64,000 bases of DNA, taken from positions 1 through 64,000 of the forward strand of contig NZ_JBIUAG010000023.1 in the NCBI RefSeq assembly GCF_044547355.1, written 5' to 3'. Below the pieces are notes generated by a model. The model had not been told where the DNA came from, did not search any database, and worked only from the letters and a program-made list of their open reading frames with translations. Position numbers and translations under genes: made by a program. Below are positions 15,333-24,119 of the stretch, piece by piece. How positions within the stretch are numbered: position 1 is the stretch's first letter; each line of letters opens with the position of its first letter. This DNA is from Kutzneria sp044547355 (GTDB taxonomy: Bacteria; Actinomycetota; Actinomycetes; Mycobacteriales; Pseudonocardiaceae).

Positions 15333-16226
15333 CTAGGGCTGGGCGGCGGTGAACTGGCGGAACAGCTCGGCGGCCGGCGGCAGGGGCGCGCCGGCCAGCC
15401 AGACCAGGCCGATGGTGCGGCTGGCCGGCGGGGTGAGGGCCAGCTCGACCACGCCGTTCAGCGTGGCGTCGGACTGCGGGAGCAACGCGAGGCCGAGGCC
15501 GGCGGCGACGAGGCCGCGGACGGTGTCGACGTCCTCGCCCTCGAAGGCCAGCGCCGGCAGGAAGCCGGCCCGCTCGCACATGGCGTCGGTGATGCGGCGC
15601 AGGCCGTAGCCGGCCTTCATGCCCACGAACTGCTCGCCGGCCAGCTCAGCCAGCCGCACCCGCCGGCGGGCGGCCAGCGGATGCCCGGTCGGCACGGTCA
15701 GCAGCAGCGGCTGCTCGTACAGCGGCAGGCACTCCAGGTCCGGCTGGTCGACGGGCAGCGGCGCGGTCAGGGCCAGGTCGACGTCGCCGGCCCGGACCCG
15801 GACCAACATCTCCTCGTGCGCGGCCTGCTCCAGCGCGAACCGCACCTCGGGGTGCTCGGCCCGGAACGCCCGCAGCAGCTCCGGCACCCGCACCCCGCCC
15901 ATGGTGTGCAGGAACGCCAGCACGACCTGGCCCCGTTCCGGATCGGCCTCGCCGACGGCCCGCCGGCAGCCGGCCTCCAGCACGCCCAGCGCCTGCTCGG
16001 CGGCCTCGGCCAGGATCTGCCCGGCCCGGGTCAGCCGCACGCCGCGGCCGTTGCGGACGATCACCGGCGTGCCCAGGTCGGCGCTCAGCGAGGCCAGCCA
16101 GCGGCTGACCGTCGGCTGCGGCACGCCGAGCCGGTCGGCGGCCCGGGTCACGTGCTGCTCGGCGGCCAATGCCCGCAGCAGGGCCAGCCTGGGGGCCAGG
16201 CCGGCGGCCAGTTGCTCGTGCGTCAT
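15333..16226 (-). CDS. LysR-family transcriptional regulator
   Basis: A 297-residue regulator with an N-terminal winged helix-turn-helix (residues 10-65, including HVTRAADRLGVPQPTVSRWLA) and a LysR substrate-binding domain. ATG 16226 overlaps the stop of the upstream lipoprotein gene by 4 bp, so the two are co-transcribed. That fusion into one unit, rather than the usual divergent LysR arrangement, gives no clear hint of its target. The inducer is not predictable from the sequence. Confidence 0.92.
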   Translation of the reverse strand: MTHEQLAAGLAPRLALLRALAAEQHVTRAADRLGVPQPTVSRWLASLSADLGTPVIVRNGRGVRLTRAGQILAEAAEQALGVLEAGCRRAVGEADPERGQVVLAFLHTMGGVRVPELLRAFRAEHPEVRFALEQAAHEEMLVRVRAGDVDLALTAPLPVDQPDLECLPLYEQPLLLTVPTGHPLAARRRVRLAELAGEQFVGMKAGYGLRRITDAMCERAGFLPALAFEGEDVDTVRGLVAAGLGLALLPQSDATLNGVVELALTPPASRTIGLVWLAGAPLPPAAELFRQFTAAQP

Positions 16227-17704
16227 CCGAAGTCCAGGGGCAGCTCGACCGGCGCGCCGGTCGCGGTCAGGTCCACCCGCCCCAGGGCCGAGACCTGCAC
16301 GGGACCGGTGCTCACCCCGATCTTCACCGACTTCACACTGGCGGGCACCTCGAACACCAGCGCGGCCGGCAGCAGGTCGCCGTCGTAGCGGACGCCGACC
16401 AGCTTGGCCTTGCTCCCGTCGGGCAGGGTCAGCGCGAACGAGTCCTTGGTGACGGTCCCGCCCATGATCGCCGGCAGCTGGCCGCCGGCCTTGATCGCCA
16501 CCTCCAGCAGCGCCTTGCCCGGCGTCACGTCGGTGACCAGCTGGTAGTTGCCGCTGTCGAGCTTGATCGGCCGCTGCCGTCCGAACCGCACGCCGGTCAC
16601 GGTCACCTGCGCGCTGTGGTCGCCGGCCGCGACCCCGCCGTACGGCTTGACCGTCTTGACGGTGATCTGCTGGCTCGCGTTGGCCGGCACCTTGCTCACC
16701 CCGCTCGGCGTCAGCAGCGCGTCCGGCACCCGGGTCAGGGCCTTGCCGCCGGGCACCTCCCGCTGCTGCTCCAGCGAGTTGGCGCCGACGCTGGACAGGA
16801 TCAGCGACTCGGCCGGGGACGGCTGGTCCGGCACGGAGTAGATCAGGAACACGTCGCCGGAGTCGGGCAGCCGGTCGGCCGACAGCACGGTCCGCCGACC
16901 CTCCACCGCCAGCGTCAGCGTGGAGGGCTGCGGCCGCCAGCCCGCCCACTGCTGGGCCGCGAACGCCGGGTCGGTCTTACCGGGCCGCTCCACGTGCAGG
17001 CGCAGCACCCGCAGCTGCACGCCCTTGTCCGGCACGAGGGTCGCGCCGTCGCCGAGCGGGAAGCTGGCCGGGCGGCCGTAGCCGGTGGCGTTCACCGCGA
17101 GCAGATCGTCGTGCACGCGCAGGGACACCGGGTCGGTCAGGCCCAGGTCGGCGTTGGACTTGTGGTCGGTGTCGGCCATCACGGCCACGAAGTTGGCGCT
17201 GGCCGTCCGGTTGACCACAGCCTTCGGGTCCAGGGACGAGCCGTCGGCCCGCAGCAGCCGGTCGCCGACGGGCGTGCTGCGGTTGCCAGGCAGCGGCACG
17301 TCCGGCGGCTGGGTCTGAAGCTGGACCTGGGTGGCGTTCTCGCCGGTCTTCTTCAGCGGGATCGGCACCCAGGCGTTGATCGGCGAGGTGCTCGGCACCT
17401 GCACCGGGCCGCACCACAGCCGCCCGTCCACCTGGTCGGTCAGGCCGATCCGGGCGAACCAGCAGCGGGGCAGCCCGGTGCCGGTGGGCGAGACGTAGCC
17501 GAAGCCGACCGTGTAGGCCAGCTGGCGCTCGCCGTCGGCCTCCAGCTGGGCCGCGTCGAGGATCTGCTTTCCGTCGAGGGTCAGGGTTCGTGCGTCCGAG
17601 CTGCCCGCGTGCGAGGTCGAACAGGCCGCCGTCCCGACCAGCAGCGCGGCGATCGACAGCAACAACGCGGCACGCCCCCCAGGCCCGTGCACGGTGAGTG
17701 ACAC
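16223..17704 (-). CDS. Putative exported lipoprotein, unknown function
   Basis: A 493-residue protein with an N-terminal hydrophobic segment ending LLVGTAACSTS, a plausible although imperfect lipobox with Cys28. The rest is soluble and beta-rich, with several repeated-looking segments (LTLDGKQILDAAQL, QITVKTVKPYGG, QVTVTGVRFGRQRP) but no known catalytic motif. GTG 17704 has a GGAGG site 4-5 nt upstream. It lies downstream of glgA on the same strand (84-bp gap) and overlaps the LysR gene. I do not recognise a family. Confidence 0.75.
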   Translation of the reverse strand: MSLTVHGPGGRAALLLSIAALLVGTAACSTSHAGSSDARTLTLDGKQILDAAQLEADGERQLAYTVGFGYVSPTGTGLPRCWFARIGLTDQVDGRLWCGPVQVPSTSPINAWVPIPLKKTGENATQVQLQTQPPDVPLPGNRSTPVGDRLLRADGSSLDPKAVVNRTASANFVAVMADTDHKSNADLGLTDPVSLRVHDDLLAVNATGYGRPASFPLGDGATLVPDKGVQLRVLRLHVERPGKTDPAFAAQQWAGWRPQPSTLTLAVEGRRTVLSADRLPDSGDVFLIYSVPDQPSPAESLILSSVGANSLEQQREVPGGKALTRVPDALLTPSGVSKVPANASQQITVKTVKPYGGVAAGDHSAQVTVTGVRFGRQRPIKLDSGNYQLVTDVTPGKALLEVAIKAGGQLPAIMGGTVTKDSFALTLPDGSKAKLVGVRYDGDLLPAALVFEVPASVKSVKIGVSTGPVQVSALGRVDLTATGAPVELPLDFG

Positions 17705-17788
17705 CGGTCCTCCGATAGCTCGATCAAAGTCGCTCTATCGGGTAAAGGTGGTTGGCCGCGCCTCCGGGTTGCCGTGATCGGGAATGTC

Positions 17789-18940
17789 CTAGATCACACT
17801 TCGGTAAACATCGACCGTCTGGGCCGCCACGCCGGACCACGAGAACTCCCGCACCGCCCGCTCCCGGCCGGCCGTGCCCATCGCCGTCGCCCGGCCCGGA
17901 TCGGCCAGCAGCCGCGAGATCGAGGCGGCCAGCCCGTCCCGGAACGCCTCCACGTCGGCCTCGTCGTAGTGCACGAGCAGCCCGGTGACGCCGTCGTCGA
18001 CCACCTCCGGGATGCCGCCCACGTCGGAGGCGACCACTGCCGTGCCGCAGGCCATCGCCTCCAGGTTCACGATGCCCAGCGGCTCGTACACGGAGGGGCA
18101 CACGAACACCGTCGCGTGGCTGAGCACCTGCTTGACCTCGTCGGTCGGCAGCATCTCCTGGATCCAGAACACGCCCGGACGGGCCTTGGCCAGCTCGGCC
18201 ACCGCCGCCTCGGTCTCGGCCGCGATCTCCGGTGTGTCCGGCGCGCCCGCGCACAGCACCAGCTGCGCGTCCTCGGTGATCCGGTGGGCCGCGGCCACCA
18301 GGTGGCCCACGCCCTTCTGCCGGGTGATGCGCCCGACGAAGGCGACGATCGGCTTGGCCGGGTCGATGCCGTGCCGCTCCAGCGCGTCGGTGCCGGTCAC
18401 CGCCTCGTACAGGGCGGTGTCGATGCCGTTGCGGACCACGTGCACCCGGGCCGGATCCAGCGACGGGTAGCAGTCCAGCACGTCGGCCCGCATGCCGTCG
18501 CTGACCGCGATGATCGCGTCCGCCGCCTCGTAGGCCGTGCGCTCCACCCACGACGACAGCCGGTAGCCGCCGCCGAGCTGCTCGGCCTTCCACGGCCGCC
18601 GCGGCTCCAGCGAGTGCGCGGTCACCACGTGCGGCACGCCGTGCAGGACCTTGCTCAGATGGCCGGCGAAATTGGCGTACCACGTATGTGAATGCACCAG
18701 GTCGACGCCTTGGACCGCGGCCGTGATCTCCAGGTCCACCGACAGCGTGGACAGCGCCGGATTGGCGTCGCGGAGGTTCGGCGCCGGCTGGTGGGCGACG
18801 GCGTCCGGCCGCTCACCGCCGAAACAGTGCACGTCGACGTCGACCAGCTCGCGCAGCCGAGGCACGAGGAAGCCGACGTGGACGCCTGCCCCGCCGTACA
18901 CCTCCGGCGGGTATTCGCGTGTCAGTAATCCGATGCGCAC
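17789..18940 (-). CDS. glgA: Glycogen synthase / alpha-maltose-1-phosphate synthase, actinobacterial type
   Basis: A GT4 glycosyltransferase of 383 residues. The actinobacterial enzyme at this locus (Rv1212c, also called GlgM) is known to use ADP-glucose and glucose 1-phosphate to make maltose 1-phosphate for the GlgE route. The nucleotide-binding start LTREYPPEVYGGAGVHV, FVGRITRQKG and the GT-B C-terminal PSVYEPLGIVNLEAMACG are visible. GTG 18940 is preferred over TTG 18949 because the -10 box TAGGTT occupies 18948-18953. It is divergent from glgC, which makes its ADP-glucose. Confidence 0.94.
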   Translation of the reverse strand: MRIGLLTREYPPEVYGGAGVHVGFLVPRLRELVDVDVHCFGGERPDAVAHQPAPNLRDANPALSTLSVDLEITAAVQGVDLVHSHTWYANFAGHLSKVLHGVPHVVTAHSLEPRRPWKAEQLGGGYRLSSWVERTAYEAADAIIAVSDGMRADVLDCYPSLDPARVHVVRNGIDTALYEAVTGTDALERHGIDPAKPIVAFVGRITRQKGVGHLVAAAHRITEDAQLVLCAGAPDTPEIAAETEAAVAELAKARPGVFWIQEMLPTDEVKQVLSHATVFVCPSVYEPLGIVNLEAMACGTAVVASDVGGIPEVVDDGVTGLLVHYDEADVEAFRDGLAASISRLLADPGRATAMGTAGRERAVREFSWSGVAAQTVDVYRSVI

Positions 18941-18942
18941 AG

Positions 18943-18971
18943 CTGACAACCTAGTGCCCGGCGGATAGGGT
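18943..18971 (+). promoter_or_regulatory. glgC promoter overlapping the glgA -10
   Basis: CTGACA (18943-18948) and TAGGGT (18966-18971) are spaced by exactly 17 bp, and the GTG of glgC follows 8 nt later, consistent with a leaderless transcript. On the other strand TAGGTT (18948-18953) serves glgA at 7 nt. The glgA -10 abuts the glgC -35, so the two promoters compete for the same DNA. Confidence 0.7.
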
Positions 18972-18979
18972 CACTGATC

Positions 18980-20197
18980 GTGAAGGGGCAGCCCCACGTT
19001 CTGGGAATCGTGTTGGCCGGTGGCGAGGGCAAGCGCTTGTGGCCCCTGACCGCGGACCGGGCCAAACCGGCGGTGCCGTTCGGCGGCAACTACCGGCTCA
19101 TCGACTTCGTGCTGTCCAACCTGGTCAACGCGGGCATGGCCAAGCTGTGCGTGCTGACGCAGTACAAGTCGCACTCGCTGGACCGCCACATCTCCACCAC
19201 GTGGCGGCTTTCCAGCGTGCTCGGGCAGTACATCACCCCGGTGCCGGCCCAGCAGCGGCTCGGCCCGCGCTGGTACACCGGCAGCGCCGACGCGATCTTC
19301 CAGTCCCTCAACCTGGTGCACGACGAGAAGCCCGACTACATCGTGGTGTTCGGGGCCGACCACGTGTACCGGATGGACCCGGGGCAGATGGTCGAGCAGC
19401 ACATCGACTCCGGCTGCGGGGTCACCGTCGCCGGCATCCGGGTGCCGCGGGCCGAGGCCAAGGCCTTCGGCTGCATCGACTCCGACGCCGACGGCCGGAT
19501 CACCCGGTTCCTGGAGAAGCCCGCCGACCCGCCGCACGTGCCCGACGACCCCGACGTGACCTTCGCGTCCATGGGCAACTACGTGTTCACCACCGAGGCC
19601 CTGCTCGACGCGCTGCGCACCGACGCCGCCGACCCCGACTCCGACCACGACATGGGCGGCAACATCATCCCCATGCTGGTCGACGCCGGCAGCGCCCACG
19701 TCTACGACTTCGACGACAACGTCGTGCCCGGGGCCACCGAGCGGGACCGCGGCTACTGGCGGGACGTCGGGACCCTCGACGCCTACTACGACGCGCACAT
19801 GGACCTCGTGTCCGTGCACCCCGTGTTCAACCTCTACAACCAGGCCTGGCCCATCCGGACCGCCACCCCGCCGCTGCCCCCGGCCAAGTTCGTCAACGGC
19901 GGCTTCGCCCAGGAGTCCATCGTCGGCCCCGGCTCCATCATCTCGGGGGCCACCGTCCGCGACTCCGTGGTCAGCTCCGACGTCGTCGTCGAGTCCGGCG
20001 CCATCGTCGAGGGCAGCGTCCTGCTCCCCGGCGTCCGCATCGGCAAGGGCGCCATCGTGCGCAAGGCCATCCTCGACAAGAACGTCGTCGTCGCCGACGG
20101 CGCCATGGTCGGCGTCGACCGCAGCCATGACCTGGAGCACTACACCGTGAGCAGCAGCGGCGTGGTCGTCCTCGGCAAGGGAGCCCGCGCCGAGTGA
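18980..20197 (+). CDS. glgC: Glucose-1-phosphate adenylyltransferase
   Basis: Makes ADP-glucose from glucose 1-phosphate and ATP, the regulated step of glycogen synthesis. The 405-residue protein shows the nucleotidyltransferase start LAGGEGKRLWPLTADRAKPA, the YRLIDFVLSN and GSADAIFQ segments, FGADHVYRMD, and a C-terminal left-handed beta-helix (IVGPGSIISGATV onward). The GTG start has the leaderless promoter described. Divergent from glgA with a 39-bp gap, as in mycobacteria. Confidence 0.96.
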   Translation: MKGQPHVLGIVLAGGEGKRLWPLTADRAKPAVPFGGNYRLIDFVLSNLVNAGMAKLCVLTQYKSHSLDRHISTTWRLSSVLGQYITPVPAQQRLGPRWYTGSADAIFQSLNLVHDEKPDYIVVFGADHVYRMDPGQMVEQHIDSGCGVTVAGIRVPRAEAKAFGCIDSDADGRITRFLEKPADPPHVPDDPDVTFASMGNYVFTTEALLDALRTDAADPDSDHDMGGNIIPMLVDAGSAHVYDFDDNVVPGATERDRGYWRDVGTLDAYYDAHMDLVSVHPVFNLYNQAWPIRTATPPLPPAKFVNGGFAQESIVGPGSIISGATVRDSVVSSDVVVESGAIVEGSVLLPGVRIGKGAIVRKAILDKNVVVADGAMVGVDRSHDLEHYTVSSSGVVVLGKGARAE

Positions 20198-20281
20198 CGG
20201 CCACCTGACCGCCGCCCCGCCCGGCCGCCGTCACCGACGCGACACCGTCGGCTTCCCGCTCCCACGCCCCCCTCTTCCCCG

Positions 20282-20435
20282 CACGTGAGTGGCTCATTTC
20301 GCCCCAGAGCCCACCTAAGCCACTCACGTGCAGGCGGGCGCCCCACCCTTGAGCTACGTGAGTGGCTCATTTCGCTTCTGGGCCCACCTAAGCCACTCAC
20401 GTGCGGCGGGTTCTCGGCAAGTGAGCCACTCACGT
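20282..20435. repeat. Palindrome family B cluster
   Basis: Two full hairpins and a half unit share CACGTGAGTGGCT / AGCCACTCACGTG: arms 20282-20294 with 20318-20330, arms 20356-20367 with 20391-20402, and a lone half at about 20419-20435. They fill the gap between convergent glgC and the O-methyltransferase gene, so they probably also end transcription. Confidence 0.8.
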
Positions 20436-20465
20436 GCGGCGGTGAGGGGGCGAAACCGCGGGGGC

Positions 20466-21134
20466 TCAGCGCTTGGCGGCCACCAGTAGGCCGTCGCCGA
20501 CCGGGAGCATGATGGAGACCAGGCGGTCGTCCTCGCGGACGGCGCGGTTGGTCTCGCGGATGGCCTGGGTCTCGGCGTCCCGGTCGGTGGGATCGGCGAC
20601 CCGGCCCTTCCAGAAGACGTTGTCGAAGGCGATGACGCCGCCGGGGCGCAGCATGCGGACGCCGTGCTCCAGGTAGCGGGGGTACTCGGACTTGGCGGCG
20701 TCGACGAAGACCAGGTCGTAGCCGCCGTCGGTGAGCCGGGGCAGCACGTCCAGGGCCTGGCCGTTGATCAGGCGGGTGCGGCCGGGGCTGATGCGGGCGT
20801 CGGCGAAGGCCCGGCGGGCCACCCGCTGGTGCTCGGGTTCGACGTCGATGGAGGTCAGCACGCCGTCGCGGGCCATGCCGCCGAGCAGCCACAGGCCGCT
20901 CACGCCGGCCCCGGTCCCGATCTCCACGACCGCCCTGGCCTGCAGGGACGCGGCGAGGAAGCGCAGCGCGGCCCCGCCGGTGACGCCGATGGGCACGCAC
21001 CCCAGCTCGATCCCCCGGGCCCGCGCGGCCGAGGCGACCTCGTCCTCGGCGGCGAAGCCGTCCACGTACTCCCCGAGCGTCACAAGGTGCGAGGTTAGCG
21101 GCGAGAAGGGCCGTTCTGGGTCAACAACCCGCAT
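20466..21134 (-). CDS. Class I SAM-dependent O-methyltransferase (Rv1220c type)
   Basis: A 222-residue member of the catechol/caffeoyl-CoA O-methyltransferase fold. Motif I is VVEIGTGAGVSGLWL, the acidic ribose-binding residue is in SIDVEPEH, and the metal site is represented by FVDAAKSEY and AFDNVFWKG. It is divergent from sigE as in mycobacteria (Rv1220c-Rv1221). Substrate unknown. The ATG at 21134 gives a typical length; no strong ribosome site is visible. Confidence 0.9.
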   Translation of the reverse strand: MRVVDPERPFSPLTSHLVTLGEYVDGFAAEDEVASAARARGIELGCVPIGVTGGAALRFLAASLQARAVVEIGTGAGVSGLWLLGGMARDGVLTSIDVEPEHQRVARRAFADARISPGRTRLINGQALDVLPRLTDGGYDLVFVDAAKSEYPRYLEHGVRMLRPGGVIAFDNVFWKGRVADPTDRDAETQAIRETNRAVREDDRLVSIMLPVGDGLLVAAKR

Positions 21135-21202
21135 CGGAGCATTCTCAGTCTGCTCTCAGGCGTCTCTCACCATGGTTATAAGCAGGCCCGCGACAGTAGT
21201 GG

Positions 21203-21228
21203 GGAACAACGGGGACGTCCGCCACGTT
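21203..21228 (+). promoter_or_regulatory. ECF-type promoter of sigE
   Basis: GGAAC (21203-21207) and GTT (21226-21228) are spaced by 18 bp, the consensus known for SigE/SigH/SigR-type ECF sigma factors. It lies about 47 bp before the sigE ATG, suggesting autoregulation or control by a related ECF factor under envelope or oxidative stress. Confidence 0.65.
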
Positions 21229-21274
21229 GTCCCCAACCGAAGGGCAGCCGCCCGCTGGAGGTGCCGCTACACCG

Positions 21275-21880
21275 ATGCGCACGCAGACGACTGAGCCGGC
21301 CACGGAGCCGGTCGCCGCCGCCACCGTCGACATCGCGCCGGTCGAGGCTGCCTGGACACCGCCGTCGTGGGACGAGGTCGTGCGGGAGCACGCCGACCGC
21401 GTCTACCGGCTCGCCTACCGCCTGTCGGGCAACCAGCACGACGCCGAGGACCTGACCCAGGAGACCTTCATCCGGGTGTTCCGGTCGCTGGCCTCGTACA
21501 AGCCGGGCACCTTCGAGGGCTGGCTGCACCGCATCACCACGAACCTGTTCCTGGACATGGCCCGCCGCCGCTCCCGGCTGCGCATGGAGGGCCTGCCCGA
21601 GGACACCGACCGGCTGGTGGGCGACGACCCGAGCCCCGAGCAGGTCTACTCCGACACCCACCTGGACCCCGATCTGCAGGCCGCGCTGGACGAGCTGCCG
21701 CCGGAGTTCCGGGCCGCTGTTGTTCTTTGTGACGTCGAAGGCCTGTCCTACGATGAGATCGGCGCCACGCTCGGGGTGAAGCTGGGCACCGTCCGCAGCC
21801 GCATCCACCGGGGTCGCCAGGCCCTGCGCGCGAGCCTGGAGCGCCGCGCCGAGCTCGCACGGAAGGACGTCGTTGGATGA
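21275..21880 (+). CDS. sigE: ECF RNA polymerase sigma factor SigE
   Basis: Envelope-stress sigma factor of about 201 residues. Sigma region 2 is visible as VYRLAYRLSGNQHDAEDLTQ with FEGWLHRITTNLFLD, and region 4 as LPPEFRAAVVLCDVEGLSYDEI with GVKLGTVRSRIHRGR. ATG 21275 is preferred over TTG 21227 because the TTG lies inside the -10 element; a GGAGG site lies 13 nt before the ATG, somewhat far. The anti-sigma gene follows with a 4-bp overlap. Confidence 0.93.
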   Translation: MRTQTTEPATEPVAAATVDIAPVEAAWTPPSWDEVVREHADRVYRLAYRLSGNQHDAEDLTQETFIRVFRSLASYKPGTFEGWLHRITTNLFLDMARRRSRLRMEGLPEDTDRLVGDDPSPEQVYSDTHLDPDLQAALDELPPEFRAAVVLCDVEGLSYDEIGATLGVKLGTVRSRIHRGRQALRASLERRAELARKDVVG

Positions 21881-22506
21881 CCGAGCTGCGCGGGTGGAGT
21901 CTGCCGAGCCTGCCGGAACAGCATCTGCTGCCGGACGCGGTGGTGGCCTTCGTCGACGGTGAGCTGTCGGCCACGGCCCATGACCGCGCCGCCGCGCACC
22001 TGGCTCGCTGCCCCTTCTGCGCCGCCGAGGCGGCCACCCAGCGCCACGCCCGCTCGGCCATGAAGGCCGCGCCCGCGCCGGCCGCGCCGGCCGGCCTGCT
22101 CGCCACCCTGATGTCCATCCCGCAGGACGTGGACCTGCCCAGCGGCCCGGACAACCTCGCCGTCACCGAGGACGGCCAGCTCGTCACCGTGCAGCGGCTG
22201 GGCAAGGGCTCCGAGAAGCTCCGCCCGTTCGGCAGCGGTCCCGCCTTCGGCTCCTCCGCGCCGCTCGGCAGCGGCGCCGCCGTGCTGGGCAGCGGCAGCC
22301 GCCTGTCCCGCCGCACCAAGCAGGGCGCCGGTGTCGTGGTGTCCGGCATCGTGCTGGGGGCCCTCGCCATCGTGACCATGCACGGCGACACGCCCGCGTC
22401 CGGCGACACCTCGGGCGCGCGGGTGGACGCCAACCACCCGATCTCCACGGTCCAGCCGGCCAGCTCGTCGGCCCCGACGACCGTCACCGACCTGCCCACA
22501 CGGTGA
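21877..22506 (+). CDS. rseA: Zinc-containing anti-sigma factor RseA
   Basis: A 209-residue regulator that sequesters SigE at the membrane. The anti-sigma zinc motif His41-x3-Cys45-x2-Cys48 (AAHLARCPFC) is intact and follows FVDGELSA. A single hydrophobic segment (GVVVSGIVLGALAIVTM, around residues 150-166) would anchor it, with a Ser/Pro-rich tail outside. ATG overlaps the sigE stop by 4 bp. In mycobacteria RseA is released by proteolysis under stress. Confidence 0.9.
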   Translation: MTELRGWSLPSLPEQHLLPDAVVAFVDGELSATAHDRAAAHLARCPFCAAEAATQRHARSAMKAAPAPAAPAGLLATLMSIPQDVDLPSGPDNLAVTEDGQLVTVQRLGKGSEKLRPFGSGPAFGSSAPLGSGAAVLGSGSRLSRRTKQGAGVVVSGIVLGALAIVTMHGDTPASGDTSGARVDANHPISTVQPASSSAPTTVTDLPTR

Positions 22507-22537
22507 ATTCACCGCTGGTGAGGCACGCTTTCCCCTG

Positions 22538-24109
22538 ATGAACGAGCAGCAGCCCAGTCCCGATCGGCCTGGCCCCGAACAGCCGCCGGCCACCCCGGTG
22601 TCGGGCGTCGACGACGGTCAGGGCCGCCGCATCGGTCCCCGGCCGCTGGACCGGCCGCCCGTCGATCCGACGCAGGCCGCCGAGTTCGCCCGCCCGGACG
22701 GTGTGGACAGCGCCTTCGCGCCGCGCACCGCCTCTCCGGCCACCAACGGCGCCATCGCGCTGGCCCCGCCGCCGCCCGAGGCGCTGAGCATGGCCTTCGG
22801 CCGCCCCGACGGCGGCGACGTGCTGTTGCAGCGCGCCCCCGGTGCCGTCCCATACGGCTCCGAGCCGGCGGTGGAGCCGGTGTTCTGGCCGGACTCCGCC
22901 GACCGCGACCCGTGGCGTGACCCGGGCGCCGGCGCGATCCTCGGCCCGCCGGCCTCGGACTCCACGCCGGAGGGCGAGCAGGAGGGCAAGCCACCGGCCA
23001 AGACCGGCCCGCTGCTGTCCGTGCCCGAGCTGTTGTTCGGCCGCCGGGTCAAGCCGGTCGCGCTGGCCTCGCTGGCCGGCGTTGCGCTGCTGATCGGCGT
23101 GGCCGGCGGGGTCGCCGGCTGGGCCATCGCGCAGGCCGGCAACCCGCTGACCAGCTCGGTCACCCTGGCCCAGGTCGACAGCCCCGGCAAGCAGGTCACG
23201 CCCGGCTCGGTGGCCGACATCGTCAAGCGCACCCAGGCCGCCGTCGTGCAGATCGAGGTGCAGGTCGGCAGCGGCGGCGGGCTCGGCTCCGGCGTCATGA
23301 TCGACAGCGCCGGCTACATCCTGACCAACAACCACGTGGTGTCGGCGGCGGCGTCCGACCCGTCGGCCACGCTGCGCGTGGTCTTCGCCGACGGCGCCAA
23401 GACCGACGCCAAGATCGTCGGCCGGGACCCCAAGACCGACCTGGCCGTGGTCAAGGTGTCGGTGACCAACCCGACCGTGATCCAGCTGGGCAAGTCCAGC
23501 TCGCTGGCGGTCGGCGACGAGGTGATCGCCATCGGCTCGCCGCTGGGCCTGTCCAGCAGCGTCACCAGCGGCATCGTCAGCGCGGTCAACCGGCCGCTGC
23601 AGGCCGCGGGCGAGGGCGGCGACCCGCCCGTCACCTATGACGCCATCCAGACCGACGCCGCCATCAACCACGGCAATTCCGGCGGCGCGCTGCTGGACTC
23701 CACCGGGGCGCTGGTCGGCATCAACAGCGCCATCCTGTCGCCCGGCGGCCCCGACGGCGGCTCCATCGGCATCGGCTTCGCCATCCCCATCGACTTCGCC
23801 CGCCGGATCGCCGAGAGCCTGATCCGGGACGGCCAGGTCAAGCACGCCGACATCGGCCTGAACGCCCGCTCGGTCTCGGCCGTGTCCACCGACGGCGCGC
23901 AGGTGCAGAACGTCAAGGAGGGCGGGGCGGCGGCCAAGGCCGGCATCGCCGAGGGCGATGTGATCACCAAGTTCGGCGATCGCCCCATCCGCACCGCCGA
24001 CGAGCTGTCGGTCGCGGTGATCGAACGCAACATCGGCGACACCGTGCCCGTGCAGGTCGTGCGGCAAGGGCGGCAGATGGTGCTACAGGTGACCACGCAG
24101 TCGGATTAG
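22538..24109 (+). CDS. htrA: Membrane-anchored HtrA/DegP serine protease
   Basis: A 523-residue protease with a long Pro-rich cytoplasmic N-terminus (about 170 residues), one membrane helix (ASLAGVALLIGVAGGVAGWA), the trypsin-like domain with triad His266 (NNHVV), Asp301 (KTDLAV) and Ser381 (GNSGGA), and a C-terminal PDZ domain (from about residue 430). It degrades or refolds damaged envelope proteins and belongs to the SigE regulon context as in Rv1223. No clear ribosome site precedes ATG 22538. Confidence 0.94.
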   Translation: MNEQQPSPDRPGPEQPPATPVSGVDDGQGRRIGPRPLDRPPVDPTQAAEFARPDGVDSAFAPRTASPATNGAIALAPPPPEALSMAFGRPDGGDVLLQRAPGAVPYGSEPAVEPVFWPDSADRDPWRDPGAGAILGPPASDSTPEGEQEGKPPAKTGPLLSVPELLFGRRVKPVALASLAGVALLIGVAGGVAGWAIAQAGNPLTSSVTLAQVDSPGKQVTPGSVADIVKRTQAAVVQIEVQVGSGGGLGSGVMIDSAGYILTNNHVVSAAASDPSATLRVVFADGAKTDAKIVGRDPKTDLAVVKVSVTNPTVIQLGKSSSLAVGDEVIAIGSPLGLSSSVTSGIVSAVNRPLQAAGEGGDPPVTYDAIQTDAAINHGNSGGALLDSTGALVGINSAILSPGGPDGGSIGIGFAIPIDFARRIAESLIRDGQVKHADIGLNARSVSAVSTDGAQVQNVKEGGAAAKAGIAEGDVITKFGDRPIRTADELSVAVIERNIGDTVPVQVVRQGRQMVLQVTTQSD

Positions 24110-24112
24110 GCT
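24107..24112 (+). promoter_or_regulatory. tatB -10 box overlapping the htrA stop codon
   Basis: TAGGCT begins with the TAG stop of htrA and lies 7 nt before the tatB GTG, matching the leaderless pattern. It would give tatB its own transcript besides readthrough from sigE-rseA-htrA. No clear -35. Confidence 0.45.
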
Positions 24113-24119
24113 GGGAGAC

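Noticed and set aside
21227..21274. Upstream TTG start for sigE
   Set aside because: It lies in the -10 element of the predicted ECF promoter, so it cannot be in the mRNA made from that promoter.
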